A DNA stretch of 64,000 bases from an uncultured Prochlorococcus sp. (GCA_902600395.1 CACKJL010000001.1:6890-70889); one strand, 5' to 3'; positions 40,471 to 50,995 are shown, counted from the stretch's first letter. Notes: generated from the sequence alone by a model not told the origin. Numbers and translations are program-made.

Positions 40471-42735
40471 ATGATCGAGACAATTCAAGCAGACTGGATT
40501 AAATCAGAAGCCATCAACCTAGAAAATTGTTGCAATGATAATCCATTAAAAATATTAGGTCCTCATTTTTATGAAGAACAATGGGTAATAAGGGTATGGA
40601 TGCCTGAAGCCGACGAAGTTAAAATAAATTTTAAAAACAACACTTACAAAGCGGAAAGCATAAACCACAAATGGCTTTTTGAAGCTATCCTGCCTGAAAA
40701 TCCAAATCATAATTACGAAATAAATATTTCACGAGGAGGGGTCACACATACACAACATGACCCTTGGTCATATAGAGAAGAGTGGATGGGAGAAGTTGAT
40801 AGACATCTTTTTGCAGAAGGTAATCATCATCATATTTGGGAAAAAATGGGAGCACATCTCATAGAAAAAAAGAATCAAAAAGGAGTCATGTTTTGCATTT
40901 GGGCTCCAAATGCAAAATCAATTTCGATAATAGGAGATATAAATTCTTGGGATGGGAGACATCATCCAATGCAAAAAAGATTAGGGGGAATTTGGGAACT
41001 ATTTATGCCAACAATGCAAGAGGGCGACACATATAAATACGAAATAAGAACACAACAAGGTCATATCTATGAGAAAGCTGATCCATATGGTTTCCTTCAT
41101 GAAATCAGACCTCAAAATGGTTCAATAGTTTCAAAATTGAAAAACTTTAATTGGAATGATAGTTCTTGGATTTCAAATAGAGATTCTTCTAGTCAAATTA
41201 ACAAGCCAATTTCAGTTTATGAAATGCATTTAGGAAGTTGGCTCCATGAATCAACAGATAACAAATATTTGGAGGATAATGGTGAACCAAGAGACCCAGT
41301 GCCTGCAGCCGATTTAAAACCTGGAACAAGATTATTAACATATCCAGAATTAACCAAAAAACTCATCCCTTACGTAAAAGAAAGAGGATTCACTCATATT
41401 GAACTAATGCCAATATCTGAACATCCTTTCGATGGTTCATGGGGATACCAAGTTACAGGCTGGTATGCACCAACAAGTAGATTTGGCACCCCAAATGAAT
41501 TTAGAGAGTTTGTAAATAAATGTCATGAAGAGGGCATAGGCGTAATTCTTGATTGGGTGCCTGGTCATTTTCCAAAAGATAAGCATGGTCTAGCATTTTT
41601 TGATGGTTGCCATCTTTATGAACATGGAGATTCACGAATAGGTGAACACAAAGAATGGGGAACCCTAATATTTAATTACAGCAGAAATGAAGTAAGAAAT
41701 TTCTTAGTAGCCAACCTCGTTTATTGGTTTGAAGAGTTTCATATTGATGGCATAAGAGTAGATGCTGTAGCTTCAATGCTTTACAGAGATTATCTACGTC
41801 CAGATGGAGAGTGGATTCCCAATGAAAATGGTGGTAATGAAAATATAGAAGCCGTTAAATTTCTTCAACAGGCTAATCATGTGCTCTTCCAACACTTCCC
41901 AGGTGCACTTTCTATCGCTGAAGAATCAACAACTTGGCCAATGGTAACCAAACCAACTGACATGGGAGGGTTAGGGTTTAACTTGAAATGGAATATGGGA
42001 TGGATGCACGATATGCTTGATTATTTTGAAATAGATCCTTGGTTTAGGCAATTTCATCAAAATAGTGTAACTTTCTCAATTACATATAACTATACAGAGA
42101 ACTTTATGCTTGCACTTAGTCATGATGAGGTTGTCCATGGGAAAAGTCATCTTTTGCATAAAATGCCTGGCGATGACTGGAAGAAATATGCAAATACCCG
42201 AGCATTACTTACTTATATGTGGACCCACCCTGGTAAAAAAACGATATTTATGGGCATGGAATTTGGGCAAAGACAAGAATGGAATGTTTGGGATGATCTG
42301 CAATGGGAGTTACTAGAATTTGAGCCTCATAAAGGTATCAGAAACTTGATTGATGACCTAAACATTCTTTATAAAAATGAACCTGCATTATGGAAAAATG
42401 ACTTTGATCCTTATGGATTCCAATGGATTGATTGTAATGACAAATCAAATTCGGTTATAAGTTTCATGAGAAGAGAAAATGATACCAATGAGTGGCTTGT
42501 AGTTGTTGCTAACTTTACACCTAATACTCATGGGTCATACAAAGTAGGCGTTCCTGTGCAGGGATTCTATAAAGAAATATTTAATTCAGATGGCTCTAGG
42601 TATGGGGGCAGTAACAAAGGAAATATGGGGGGTAAAGAAACTATAAACTACAATATCCATGATTATCAAAATGCTCTAGAACTTGCTTTGCCACCATTAA
42701 GCGTGAGTATCTTCAAACATCAATCAAAAAAATAA
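40471..42735 (+). CDS. glgB: 1,4-alpha-glucan branching enzyme (GH13)
   Basis: Introduces alpha-1,6 branches into glycogen. The 754-residue protein has an N-terminal extra domain, a CBM48 domain (about 130-225), the GH13 barrel and a C-terminal beta domain. Catalytic residues are D431 ([16 protein letters not shown]), E484 (SIAEEST) and the transition-state aspartate D552 ([10 protein letters not shown]). The ATG start is 51 bases after the CocE-family gene. glgA is elsewhere in the window on the other strand, so glycogen genes are dispersed. Confidence 0.96.
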   Translation: MIETIQADWIKSEAINLENCCNDNPLKILGPHFYEEQWVIRVWMPEADEVKINFKNNTYKAESINHKWLFEAILPENPNHNYEINISRGGVTHTQHDPWSYREEWMGEVDRHLFAEGNHHHIWEKMGAHLIEKKNQKGVMFCIWAPNAKSISIIGDINSWDGRHHPMQKRLGGIWELFMPTMQEGDTYKYEIRTQQGHIYEKADPYGFLHEIRPQNGSIVSKLKNFNWNDSSWISNRDSSSQINKPISVYEMHLGSWLHESTDNKYLEDNGEPRDPVPAADLKPGTRLLTYPELTKKLIPYVKERGFTHIELMPISEHPFDGSWGYQVTGWYAPTSRFGTPNEFREFVNKCHEEGIGVILDWVPGHFPKDKHGLAFFDGCHLYEHGDSRIGEHKEWGTLIFNYSRNEVRNFLVANLVYWFEEFHIDGIRVDAVASMLYRDYLRPDGEWIPNENGGNENIEAVKFLQQANHVLFQHFPGALSIAEESTTWPMVTKPTDMGGLGFNLKWNMGWMHDMLDYFEIDPWFRQFHQNSVTFSITYNYTENFMLALSHDEVVHGKSHLLHKMPGDDWKKYANTRALLTYMWTHPGKKTIFMGMEFGQRQEWNVWDDLQWELLEFEPHKGIRNLIDDLNILYKNEPALWKNDFDPYGFQWIDCNDKSNSVISFMRRENDTNEWLVVVANFTPNTHGSYKVGVPVQGFYKEIFNSDGSRYGGSNKGNMGGKETINYNIHDYQNALELALPPLSVSIFKHQSKK

Positions 42736-42852
42736 GAAGGGTCATTTAACTAAGTGCTTCATATAAATGTTCATATAACGCTTTTGCTCTGCTTTACATT
42801 GTAAGATTTTTAAGTTGGATTTTAATTTTTTTTAAAAATATCGATTTGAAAA

Positions 42853-43893
42853 ATGGGTCAAGATTTACCACTACTCCTTTCTGCCGCATTAGGTAAAAAA
42901 GTAAATAGGCCTCCAGTATGGATGATGAGGCAAGCAGGAAGATATATGAAAATCTATAGAGATTTAAGGGAGCGCTACCCAAGCTTTAGAGAGAGGTCTG
43001 AAAATCCTGAACTATCATATGAAATTTCAATGCAGCCTTTTCATGCTTTCAAACCAGATGGAGTGATCCTTTTTTCAGATATTCTCACACCTCTTCCAGG
43101 GATGGGCATAAATTTTGAAATAATAGAAAGTAAAGGTCCAATAATTGAGGAACCAATAAGAACTCTTAACCAAATAAAAAATTTAAAAGAATTAAATCCA
43201 AGTGAGAGTTTAAGTTTTGTTGGGCAAGTTCTTTCTTCACTAAAAAAAGATGTGAATAATGAGGCAACAGTTTTAGGTTTTGTTGGCGCGCCTTGGACTC
43301 TAGCCGCATATGTAGTTGAAGGTAAAAGCAGTAAAAATTATTCTTTAATAAAATCAATGGCTTTTAAAGAACCAGATTTACTTCATAAACTTCTTGATCA
43401 TTTTGCAAAATGCATTGGTGAATATCTTAAATATCAAATAAAATCTGGAGCGCAAGTAGTCCAAATTTTTGATTCATGGGCTGGTCAACTAAGCCCACAA
43501 GATTACGATATCTTTGCTGGCCCGTATCAAAAAAAGGTTGTTGACATTGTAAAAGCGGAATACCCAGAAACACCAGTAATTCTTTACATTTCAGGAAGTG
43601 CTGGTGTCATAGAAAGAATGGCAAAAACTGGAGTCGATATAATCTCATTAGATTGGACAGTAGATATTGAAGAGGCTTGTAAGAGAATCCCTAGCGGGAT
43701 AGGAATTCAAGGTAATGTTGACCCCGGCATTTTATTCGGGAACAAAGAATCAATAAAAGAAAGGATAGATAATACTTTCAATAAAATTAATGACAGAAAA
43801 TATATTCTTAATTTGGGTCATGGGATTTTACCTGGGACTCCAGAAGAAAATGCTCAAACATTTTTTGAACATGGGAAAAAACTCACTTACTAG
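42853..43893 (+). CDS. hemE: uroporphyrinogen decarboxylase
   Basis: Removes four carboxyl groups from uroporphyrinogen III to give coproporphyrinogen III, for heme and chlorophyll. The 346-residue protein shows [14 protein letters not shown] (20-33), FSDILTPL with the catalytic Asp, [10 protein letters not shown], and the C-terminal [14 protein letters not shown]. It is separated from glgB by 117 bases, long enough to hold its own promoter, and is followed by an epimerase-like gene after 8 bases. Confidence 0.97.
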   Translation: MGQDLPLLLSAALGKKVNRPPVWMMRQAGRYMKIYRDLRERYPSFRERSENPELSYEISMQPFHAFKPDGVILFSDILTPLPGMGINFEIIESKGPIIEEPIRTLNQIKNLKELNPSESLSFVGQVLSSLKKDVNNEATVLGFVGAPWTLAAYVVEGKSSKNYSLIKSMAFKEPDLLHKLLDHFAKCIGEYLKYQIKSGAQVVQIFDSWAGQLSPQDYDIFAGPYQKKVVDIVKAEYPETPVILYISGSAGVIERMAKTGVDIISLDWTVDIEEACKRIPSGIGIQGNVDPGILFGNKESIKERIDNTFNKINDRKYILNLGHGILPGTPEENAQTFFEHGKKLTY

Positions 43894-43901
43894 TCAAAGT
43901 C

Positions 43902-44885
43902 TTGGCATATAAAAACTTATTAATCACAGGTGCGAATGGATGTGTTGGCCAATATTTAGTTGATTGGTTTTTAAAAAACACAAAATTCAGGCTTTATCTA
44001 ATGGTAAGAGACAAAAATAAGTTGCCAATTTCTGTTCAAGAAAATAAAAAAGTTAAGTTAATGGTCTGTGATATTAGGGAATCATATAGGTATAAAAAGG
44101 AAATTAGTCAGATTAATTACCTAATACATACTGCTACAGCTTGGGGAGATCCAAAAAGAGCCTATGAAGTAAACATTAAAGCCTTTGAAGAATTACTTGA
44201 AATGCTTGATATTGACAAGTTAGAAAAGATTATTTATTTTTCAACAGCTAGCATTCTTGATACCCAAACAGAATTAATGAGGGAATCATTGATTTATGGA
44301 ACAGAGTATATTCAAACAAAATATGAATGTTTCCAGAGACTTAGAAAAAGCTCATTTGCAGAAAAAACTTTCGCTGTTTTCCCTACCTTGGTTTTTGGAG
44401 GAAATCTTGGAAAAAAAAGTAAATATCCCGTAAGTTATTTAACTAGTGGATTGAAAGAAATCGGGAAATGGCTTTGGTTAGCAAGATTTTTAAAACTCGA
44501 TTCTAAATTTCACTTTATACACGCAAATGATATCGCCCAGATTTGCGGGTTTCTAATTAAAAATCATAAAGAAGAGCAATACAAAGGCTTTAGAAAATTT
44601 GTCCTAGGTCAAAAATTCATTTCAATTGATCATGCCATAATTACACTTTTAAAAAGAAACAATATGAGGAGATATTTTGCGATACCCCTTACAAAAAATA
44701 TTCTAAAAATATTATTAAGAATTCTTCCCATCCAAACCACCCCTTGGGATAGCTTCAGTATCAAGAAATATGACTTTAATCATGTCCCCATCACTAATCC
44801 TGAGACTTTCAAACTTAAAAGTTATGCCAAATCACTAAATGATATTTTAAGGTTATCAAAGTTACCAAGCTGTAATAACAATTAA
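43902..44885 (+). CDS. NAD(P)-dependent sugar epimerase/reductase-like protein
   Basis: An extended SDR-type protein of 327 residues. The Rossmann motif ITGANGCVGQYL is at 8-19, VCDIR near 55, and a YIQTK sequence stands where the active Tyr-x3-Lys is expected, preceded by FSTAS. It is most like nucleoside-diphosphate-sugar epimerases; the substrate is unknown. The TTG start at 43902 is 8 bases after hemE, implying co-transcription. The tail is basic. Confidence 0.85.
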   Translation: MAYKNLLITGANGCVGQYLVDWFLKNTKFRLYLMVRDKNKLPISVQENKKVKLMVCDIRESYRYKKEISQINYLIHTATAWGDPKRAYEVNIKAFEELLEMLDIDKLEKIIYFSTASILDTQTELMRESLIYGTEYIQTKYECFQRLRKSSFAEKTFAVFPTLVFGGNLGKKSKYPVSYLTSGLKEIGKWLWLARFLKLDSKFHFIHANDIAQICGFLIKNHKEEQYKGFRKFVLGQKFISIDHAIITLLKRNNMRRYFAIPLTKNILKILLRILPIQTTPWDSFSIKKYDFNHVPITNPETFKLKSYAKSLNDILRLSKLPSCNNN

Positions 44886-44898
44886 AATTCTCACAGTT

Positions 44899-44913
44899 AG
44901 GCTCCCAAAGCCT
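44899..44913 (+). promoter_or_regulatory. small inverted repeat upstream of petE
   Basis: AGGCT and AGCCT flank a 5-base centre, giving a perfect 5-bp stem 14 bases after the epimerase stop and about 32 bases before the petE ATG. It is not followed by a clear T-run, so a terminator is doubtful; an operator, or a leader hairpin if transcription starts upstream, is as likely. Confidence 0.3.
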
Positions 44914-44945
44914 TGTAATATATATAAATAAGTAAATTTTAAATT

Positions 44946-45296
44946 ATGTTACGTTCAATCTTTGCAGGGTTATTCGCAATAGTTTTAACTCTAAGTCTAG
45001 GAATTTCATCAGTTTCAGCTAAAACTGTTGAAGTAAAACTTGGAACGGATGCTGGAATGCTTGCATTTGAACCAAGTACAGTAACCATTAGTGCTGGTGA
45101 TACAGTTAAATTCGTCAATAATAAACTTGCCCCTCACAATGCTGTTTTTGATGGGCATGAGGAATTAAGTCATGCAGACCTAGCTTTTGCTCCAGGAGAG
45201 TCTTGGGAAGAAACATTTGATACTGCTGGAACTTATGATTACTATTGCGAGCCACACAGAGGCGCCGGAATGGTAGGTAAAGTTATTGTTGAATAA
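44946..45296 (+). CDS. petE: plastocyanin
   Basis: Copper electron carrier between cytochrome b6f and photosystem I, in the thylakoid lumen. The 116-residue precursor has a signal peptide cleaved after SVSA (residue 25). Type 1 copper ligands are H64 (LAPHNAVFD), C101 and H104 ([10 protein letters not shown]), and M109 (GMVGK). The acidic/basic surface has not been assessed. It lies 60 bases after the epimerase-like gene, and an AT-rich TAATATATATAAAT stretch just upstream is a plausible -10 region. Confidence 0.97.
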   Translation: MLRSIFAGLFAIVLTLSLGISSVSAKTVEVKLGTDAGMLAFEPSTVTISAGDTVKFVNNKLAPHNAVFDGHEELSHADLAFAPGESWEETFDTAGTYDYYCEPHRGAGMVGKVIVE

Positions 45297-45359
45297 ATTA
45301 TTTAATACTTAAGTAGTTTTTATTTAATACTTAATACAGTCATAATTATATTTTGATTG

Positions 45360-47942
45360 ATGAAAATAGTTCCAGGCGAATTCTCTAATTCTGCATGGAG
45401 CTGTTTTCTTTTGGCCAAAGAAATTTCTTATAAAAATTATCAACAAAATGTAGACTCTGATAATTTATTATTAGCTCTTATAAAAGATGACAATATTACA
45501 AAAAAGATTTTAAAAAAAAATAATGTAAATCTAAAAGATCTTGAGAGGGAAATAATTTCTTCATTAAATGCGAAGGCAAAAATGAAAAATAAACAAGATA
45601 ATTTATATATTGGTGATACTCTTCACAAAATATTTTTGAAGGCAAATGATATTAAAAATACTTTAAATGATGTAGTGATATCAACAGAACACTTAGTTTA
45701 CTGTTTCACTTATGATGATAAATATGGATTTCAAATTTTAAATCAAAAAGGTATTCCAGAATTTCTTGAAATTATAAAGAAAATGAAGTCAGATCCGGCA
45801 TTAAAACATGAATTTAATAGTTCTAATGAATCTTTGGAAAAATATGGTATTGATCTAACTCAATCTGCACGAGATGGGATTTTAGACCCTGTTATTGGTA
45901 GGGATGAAGAGATTAGAAGAACAATTCAAATATTGAGTAGAAGAACAAAAAATAATCCAGTTCTTATTGGAGAACCTGGGGTTGGGAAAACAGCCATTGT
46001 AGAAGGGTTAGCTCAAAGAATTATTAATGGCGATGTACCTTCTGCGCTACAAGATAGGAAACTAATTTCATTAGATATGGGTTTACTTTTAGCTGGAGCA
46101 AAATATCGTGGAGAATTTGAAGAAAGAATAAAAAATATTCTAAAGAAAGTGAAAGAATCAGACGGTAAGATTATTCTTTTTATTGATGAAATTCATACGG
46201 TAGTTGGTGCAGGCGCGAGTGGAGGTTCTTTAGATGCAAGCAACCTATTAAAACCAATGCTTGCTAGAGGAGAACTTAGATGTATTGGTGCTACAACTAT
46301 TAATGAACATAAACAAAATATAGAAAAAGATCCTGCTTTAGAACGAAGATTTCAAAAGATAAAAGTTGATGCTCCTTCAATAGATGATACTGTATCAATT
46401 TTAAGAGGATTGAGAGAAAAATACGAAGTTCATCATAGTGTGAGGATTTCTGATAATGCTTTAGTTGCTGCTGCAACCCTTAGCGAAAGATATATTAACG
46501 ATAGATTTCTTCCTGACAAAGCAATAGATCTAATCGATGAAGCAGCCTCAAGATTAAATATGGTCATAACTTCCAAACCTGAAGAAATTGATGAAATTGA
46601 TCGAAAAGTTCTACAGTTTGAGATGGAAAAATTATCTTTAAAAAGAGAAACGGATGATTTTTCTATAGAAAGATTAAAAAAAATCAATAATGAACTTATA
46701 TCCCTTAAAGATAAACAGGCAGAATTAGGCACTCAATGGAAAAAAGAAAAAAATGAAATTGATGAGATTAGCACCATAAAAGAAGAAATTGAATCTGTTC
46801 AATTGCAAATAGATCAAGCCAAAAGGAGTTTTGACCTCAACAAAGCAGCAGAATTAGAATTTGGAACTTTAAATTCTTTGCAAAAAAAATTGAAAGAAAA
46901 AAGTGAGTCCCTAGCAAATTCTCAAAAAAATGGAGATACAAGTCTTTTAAGACAAGAGGTAACTTTTGATGATATTGCTGAAGTTGTCTCAAAGTGGACC
47001 TCTATTCCAGTACAGAACTTAAACCAGTCAGAAAAAGATAAACTCTTGAGCCTCGAGTCAATCCTTAAAGAAAAAATTATTGGTCAAGATAGTGCAATTA
47101 GGGCAGTTGCAGATTCCATTAAGAGATCAAGGACTGGTCTAAATGATCCAAGCAAGCCATTAGCCAGTTTTCTCTTTTTAGGGCCAACTGGTGTAGGGAA
47201 AACAGAGCTAAGTAAAGTAACAGCCAAAATAATATTCGATTCAAATTCCTCAATTATAAGACTGGATATGTCTGAATATATGGAAAAGCATTCAGTGAGC
47301 AAAATTATAGGTGCGCCTCCTGGATATTTAGGTTTCGAATCAGGGGGTCAACTAACTGAAGCTGTACGCAAAAATCCTTATTCATTGATACTCCTAGATG
47401 AAATAGAGAAAGCTCACAAAGATATTTTAGATATTCTCTTACAGGTTCTTGATGATGGAATCATCACTGATGGTCAAGGTCGTATAATCAATTTCAAAAA
47501 TTCAATCATTGTTCTCACAAGTAATTTAGGAAGTCAATCAATAAATGATTTATCAGTTAGAAAAGAAGATACAAATGAAATTAAAAAAGTTGTAGATAAT
47601 GAAATTAAAAAATTTTTCAAGCCTGAGTTTTTAAATCGACTTGATGAAATAGTTATTTTTAATAATTTAGAATTAAATGACATAAAAGAAATTGCAAAAA
47701 TCCAGCTTCAACATTTAGAAAAAAGACTTAACAAAAAAAACTTAAAATTCAAAATTACGGATGAAGCAATTAACCAACTTGTCGAAAATAGTTTCGATCA
47801 TGCCTATGGTGCAAGGCCTTTAAAAAGAATTATTCAAAAACAAATTGAGACAAAAATTTCAAATAATATATTGAATAATCATTACCTTAATAAAGACGAG
47901 ATTAATATTTATCTGATTAATGGAGAGATAAATGTTGATTAA
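45360..47942 (+). CDS. clpB: ClpB-type disaggregase
   Basis: Hexameric AAA+ chaperone that threads aggregated proteins through its pore with DnaK. The ATG at 45360 gives 860 residues; an adjacent TTG one codon earlier is not preferred. Order is a divergent N-domain (1-145), AAA1 with Walker A GEPGVGKT (204-211) and the KYRG pore loop, a ClpB-type coiled-coil M domain (about 400-525), and AAA2 with [11 protein letters not shown] and a GYLG pore loop. No UVR motif (ClpC) is seen. The N-domain is unlike typical heat-shock ClpB1, so this may be the second paralogue. Confidence 0.92.
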   Translation: MKIVPGEFSNSAWSCFLLAKEISYKNYQQNVDSDNLLLALIKDDNITKKILKKNNVNLKDLEREIISSLNAKAKMKNKQDNLYIGDTLHKIFLKANDIKNTLNDVVISTEHLVYCFTYDDKYGFQILNQKGIPEFLEIIKKMKSDPALKHEFNSSNESLEKYGIDLTQSARDGILDPVIGRDEEIRRTIQILSRRTKNNPVLIGEPGVGKTAIVEGLAQRIINGDVPSALQDRKLISLDMGLLLAGAKYRGEFEERIKNILKKVKESDGKIILFIDEIHTVVGAGASGGSLDASNLLKPMLARGELRCIGATTINEHKQNIEKDPALERRFQKIKVDAPSIDDTVSILRGLREKYEVHHSVRISDNALVAAATLSERYINDRFLPDKAIDLIDEAASRLNMVITSKPEEIDEIDRKVLQFEMEKLSLKRETDDFSIERLKKINNELISLKDKQAELGTQWKKEKNEIDEISTIKEEIESVQLQIDQAKRSFDLNKAAELEFGTLNSLQKKLKEKSESLANSQKNGDTSLLRQEVTFDDIAEVVSKWTSIPVQNLNQSEKDKLLSLESILKEKIIGQDSAIRAVADSIKRSRTGLNDPSKPLASFLFLGPTGVGKTELSKVTAKIIFDSNSSIIRLDMSEYMEKHSVSKIIGAPPGYLGFESGGQLTEAVRKNPYSLILLDEIEKAHKDILDILLQVLDDGIITDGQGRIINFKNSIIVLTSNLGSQSINDLSVRKEDTNEIKKVVDNEIKKFFKPEFLNRLDEIVIFNNLELNDIKEIAKIQLQHLEKRLNKKNLKFKITDEAINQLVENSFDHAYGARPLKRIIQKQIETKISNNILNNHYLNKDEINIYLINGEINVD

Positions 47943-47990
47943 ATATCTAATTAAAGAATCCTATATGACTTTAAAATTAACAACTTTAAT

Positions 47991-48461
47991 CTAAGATTTG
48001 AACCAATCAGGAATTTCCTCATAACTTGCTTTATTCGATCTATTTTCTTTTGATTCTGTTTTCCAACAACATGTTCTGCCCTTATCCTTATCCTGTAAGT
48101 ATTCATTAGCCCATCTCCAAATTAATTCAGAGGTAAACTCCATTCCTACATTATCCATAATTCTCAGATCTAAAGCATCTAAGTCATGTAATTTTTCCCA
48201 GTAATTCAGCAAAGGGTCATCTTTATTTATTAGAAAAGTATGGTCAAATTGCTCCTTTAGTCTATTTTCTAGGGGCTTTAGACCTGAAAAATCGACAATA
48301 AAACCATTTAGGTCTAATTTTTTTGCAGTGAACCAAAAGGTGAATGATCTTGAATATCCATGGACAAATCTGCAGTGGCCTTCATGGCGCCATTGCCTAT
48401 GTGAACAGGGAAAATCCTCGTAACTTTTGCTGCATGAAAATTTCAGAGAATGAATATACAT
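47991..48461 (-). CDS. 6-pyruvoyl-tetrahydropterin synthase / QueD-like protein with altered zinc motif
   Basis: A 156-residue pterin-fold protein of the QueD/PTPS family. The conserved frame is visible: H21 (CSHRQW), catalytic C30, H34, the D73-H74 pair in FDHTFLIN, IVDFSGLK and a Glu in FTSELIWRW. The usual zinc signature HGH reads HGY here (34-36), so one expected zinc ligand is a tyrosine. Whether it is active, and on what substrate (queuosine precursor, pterin or other), is open. I chose the ATG at 48461 over an adjacent TTG. It is convergent with clpB and divergent from hisIE. Confidence 0.82.
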   Translation of the reverse strand: MYIHSLKFSCSKSYEDFPCSHRQWRHEGHCRFVHGYSRSFTFWFTAKKLDLNGFIVDFSGLKPLENRLKEQFDHTFLINKDDPLLNYWEKLHDLDALDLRIMDNVGMEFTSELIWRWANEYLQDKDKGRTCCWKTESKENRSNKASYEEIPDWFKS

Positions 48462-48524
48462 CAATTAACTGTTAGGATAATTTTTAATAAAACACATTGA
48501 GTAGCATTTAACATAACGAACATA

Positions 48525-49184
48525 ATGACTTATTCAACTAATTTTTCGATAGAGGATCTACGCTTTGATAATTATGGATTAATCCCTGCAATAGCACAAG
48601 ATTGGCTTGACGGATCAATTCTTATGCTTGCTTGGATGAACAAAGAATCTTTGACAATGACACTTGAAACCAAAAACGTTCATTATTGGAGTAGATCAAG
48701 ATCCGAAATTTGGAGAAAAGGAGCTACAAGTGGAAGTACCCAAATACTTAAGGAGATAAGATTCGACTGCGATAATGATGCACTAATCCTTTTGATTGAA
48801 CAAAATGGTTCAGGGGCATGTCACACTGGGGAAAAAAGTTGTTTTTTCAACGAAATCAAAATTAATCAAAGTGATAAAAAAGAGAAAAAAACAACTCCCT
48901 TCTCCAATATTTGCTCTGAATTATTCAATACAATTAACGAAAGATCAATGAATCCATCAGAAAAAAGTTACACAAATCATTTATTAACAAAAGGTAGTAA
49001 TACTATTTTGAAAAAAATAGGAGAGGAATCTGCAGAATTTATAATGGCTTGCAAAGATAATGATAAAAATTCAATCTCAAATGAAGCTGCTGATTTAATT
49101 TATCATCTGCAGGTAGCCCTTATGCATAAAGGGGTTGAATGGAGAGATATACTTGCTGTTCTAGAATCAAGAAGAAAAAATTAA
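48525..49184 (+). CDS. hisI: bifunctional phosphoribosyl-AMP cyclohydrolase / phosphoribosyl-ATP pyrophosphatase
   Basis: Fused HisI-HisE protein (hisIE), 219 residues, catalysing the second and third steps of histidine synthesis. The HisI half has AWMNKESL, HYWSRSRSEIWRKGATSG and the metal-binding cysteines in FDCDNDALILLIEQNGSGACHTGEKSCF. The HisE half from about 125 has KKIGEESAEFIMACKD and NEAADLIYHLQVALMHKGV. hisG lies at the far end of the window, so the pathway is scattered. The ATG is 60 bases from the divergent QueD-like gene. Confidence 0.95.
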   Translation: MTYSTNFSIEDLRFDNYGLIPAIAQDWLDGSILMLAWMNKESLTMTLETKNVHYWSRSRSEIWRKGATSGSTQILKEIRFDCDNDALILLIEQNGSGACHTGEKSCFFNEIKINQSDKKEKKTTPFSNICSELFNTINERSMNPSEKSYTNHLLTKGSNTILKKIGEESAEFIMACKDNDKNSISNEAADLIYHLQVALMHKGVEWRDILAVLESRRKN

Positions 49185-49247
49185 ACAATTAAAGTTTATA
49201 TTTTTTATATTTTTTTCCTAAAATTTTAAAAAATCATGTTAGTTAAC

Positions 49248-49267
49248 TAATTAATAATTATTAATTA
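49248..49267. repeat. 20-bp perfect palindrome upstream of the sigma factor gene
   Basis: A perfect self-complementary stretch of 20 A/T bases (TAATTAATAA and its complement) within a very AT-rich 160-base gap between hisIE and the sigma gene, about 77 bases before its GTG start. AGTTAACT (49241-49248), also palindromic, abuts it. It could be a regulator site or an intrinsically bent or melted promoter element; chance is not excluded in such AT-rich DNA. Confidence 0.45.
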
Positions 49268-49344
49268 AATATTAATTAATTATTACATGTATGGCTAATT
49301 ACTGGATTAACTATAAGTTAAATATATCAACAATGAGGTAAATC

Positions 49345-50268
49345 GTGAGTTCATTAAGCGATTTTCTTGGTGAAATAGGTCGTCATCAACTTTTGACTCC
49401 CGAAAGAGAACTCACAATGGGCAGAAAAGTCCAAGAAATGGTAGTACTTGTTAATAGATGTCAAGAGGCAGGAGGGAAAGGCCCCGCTTGTGAATACTCT
49501 GAAGCTGAGAGAAAAAAGATAAAAATTGGTGAAAAAGCTAAAAACGAGATGATAACAGCCAATCTAAGACTAGTTGTCAACCTTGCCAAGAGATACCAAG
49601 GGAAAGGGTTAGAATTACTGGACTTAATTCAGGAGGGTACATTAGGTCTTACAAGGGCCGTAGAAAAATATGATCCGTCTAGAGGACATAGATTTTCCAC
49701 CTATGCTTATTGGTGGATTAGGCAAGGTTTAAATAGAGCATTGTCAACTCAAAGTAGAACGATAAGGATCCCTGTTAACATCAATGAGAAACTTACAAAA
49801 CTAAGATCAGCAAAATCAAAGCTTATGCAACTTAAGGGTATTCCACCTACTAGTAATGAGCTAGCTGAAGAAATGAAAATAACCAAAGAGGAAATTGACG
49901 AACTCCTTTCTTGTGAATTGAGAAGCATCACTGTTAGTCTCCAAGGTACTGTTAAATCAAAATCAGATCCTTCCGAGTTAGTTGATATTCTTCCAAGTGA
50001 TCAAACTCCCCCAATGGAATTAGCCGAATTAGCCGAAAGGACAGCCTCGGCTTGGAAGTTATTAGATAAAGCAAATTTAACTGAGAAAGAAAGAAAGATA
50101 GTAAGCTTAAGATTTGGTTTAGACGGCTCAAATGAATGGAGAACTTTAGCTGAAGTTGCAAGACATATGAGTTGTAGCAGGGAATATTGCCGACAAGTTG
50201 TTCAACGTGCTTTAAGAAAACTTAGAAAAGCAGGAATACAGAATGGATTAGTTGATAGTATTAGCTAA
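49345..50268 (+). CDS. group 2 (RpoD-like) RNA polymerase sigma factor
   Basis: A 307-residue sigma factor of the sigma-70 family lacking a long region 1.1, as in cyanobacterial group 2 sigmas. Region 2 spans about 66-136, with the core-binding DLIQEGTLGLTRAVEKYDPSRG and -10-binding RFSTYAYWWIRQGLNRAL. Region 4 has the HTH in EWRTLAEVARHMSCSREYCRQVVQRALRKLRKAG; the CSREYCRQV part departs from the more usual SRERIRQI. The GTG start is preceded by GAGGTAAATC. It is possibly a stress- or light-responsive alternative factor; which of the several is not identifiable. Confidence 0.93.
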   Translation: MSSLSDFLGEIGRHQLLTPERELTMGRKVQEMVVLVNRCQEAGGKGPACEYSEAERKKIKIGEKAKNEMITANLRLVVNLAKRYQGKGLELLDLIQEGTLGLTRAVEKYDPSRGHRFSTYAYWWIRQGLNRALSTQSRTIRIPVNINEKLTKLRSAKSKLMQLKGIPPTSNELAEEMKITKEEIDELLSCELRSITVSLQGTVKSKSDPSELVDILPSDQTPPMELAELAERTASAWKLLDKANLTEKERKIVSLRFGLDGSNEWRTLAEVARHMSCSREYCRQVVQRALRKLRKAGIQNGLVDSIS

Positions 50269-50305
50269 AAATTTCATTAAAAATATTTAAATTTCATTTA
50301 TAAGG

Positions 50306-50674
50306 ATGAAAGAGAATTACAAAACTCAAGAAAAAGTCTATGATGCTGAAGTTTTAGAAAGTTCAACATTTGATGAAAATATCATTATCAAGATTCTCAT
50401 TAAAGCGGGAAGAACAATTGCCAAGCCTGCTTTAGAAGTTTTGGAGATGGCATTAGATCCTTATACTCCTGCACAAGTGAGAGTTTCATTAATGGCTGCT
50501 TTAGCATATTTGATTATGCCATTTGATCTTTTCCCTGACTTTATGCCTTTAGTTGGTTTTAGTGATGATTTTGTAGCCCTCACAGCAGTACTCAGTATAT
50601 GGAGCAAATACATGACTCCTTCAATAAGAGCAAGAGCAGAGAATAAGCTTAATAAGTTATTTCCTTTTTATTAA
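50306..50674 (+). CDS. DUF1232 (YkvA-like) membrane protein
   Basis: A 122-residue protein with the DUF1232 core: ALAYLIMPFDLFPDFMPLVGFSDDFVALTAVLS, where the hydrophobic segment and DLFPDFMPLVGFSDD are family hallmarks. An N-terminal charged region precedes a probable membrane-associated hairpin. Function unknown. It starts 37 bases after the sigma gene on the same strand, and its TAA stop is immediately followed by the ATG of a small HTH gene (TAAATG), strongly suggesting a transcript shared by both. Confidence 0.85.
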   Translation: MKENYKTQEKVYDAEVLESSTFDENIIIKILIKAGRTIAKPALEVLEMALDPYTPAQVRVSLMAALAYLIMPFDLFPDFMPLVGFSDDFVALTAVLSIWSKYMTPSIRARAENKLNKLFPFY

Positions 50675-50995
50675 ATGAGTAAATTATCTATAAAGGAAGA
50701 AAAAGAACTCGTCTCCTTCATTAAAGATTGGTTAAAAACGCATGGATTTACCCAAAAAGACTTAGCAAATGAATTAAATATCAAATCGAGTAGAACCTCC
50801 GAGATTATTCTCAAAATGAAAGAATTATATAAAAAAGGCGGCATGTTCAATATTGCAAAAAATCTTATAAAGATTGAGCAAAAATGGTTAAATAATATCA
50901 AGAACGACTATCTAGAAACAAAACAAACACCACCATATAATCAATTAGATATCGACTCATTAGTAAACCAGATAAATAAAGATACTAGTAAATAA
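50675..50995 (+). CDS. small HTH protein adjoining DUF1232
   Basis: A 106-residue protein with a probable helix-turn-helix at about 20-52 (WLKTHGFTQKDLANELNIKSSRTSEIILKM), like Xre/Cro-type or winged-helix regulators. The rest is lysine-rich and helical. There is no obvious toxin partner. Its start abuts the DUF1232 stop directly, so translation is likely coupled. The 3' end sits in the first copy of a 16-base tandem repeat. I cannot assign a family name. Confidence 0.7.
   Translation: MSKLSIKEEKELVSFIKDWLKTHGFTQKDLANELNIKSSRTSEIILKMKELYKKGGMFNIAKNLIKIEQKWLNNIKNDYLETKQTPPYNQLDIDSLVNQINKDTSK

Noticed and set aside
44899..44913. Rho-independent terminator after the epimerase-like gene
   Set aside because: The stem is only 5 bp and no T-run follows, so terminator function is not supported.
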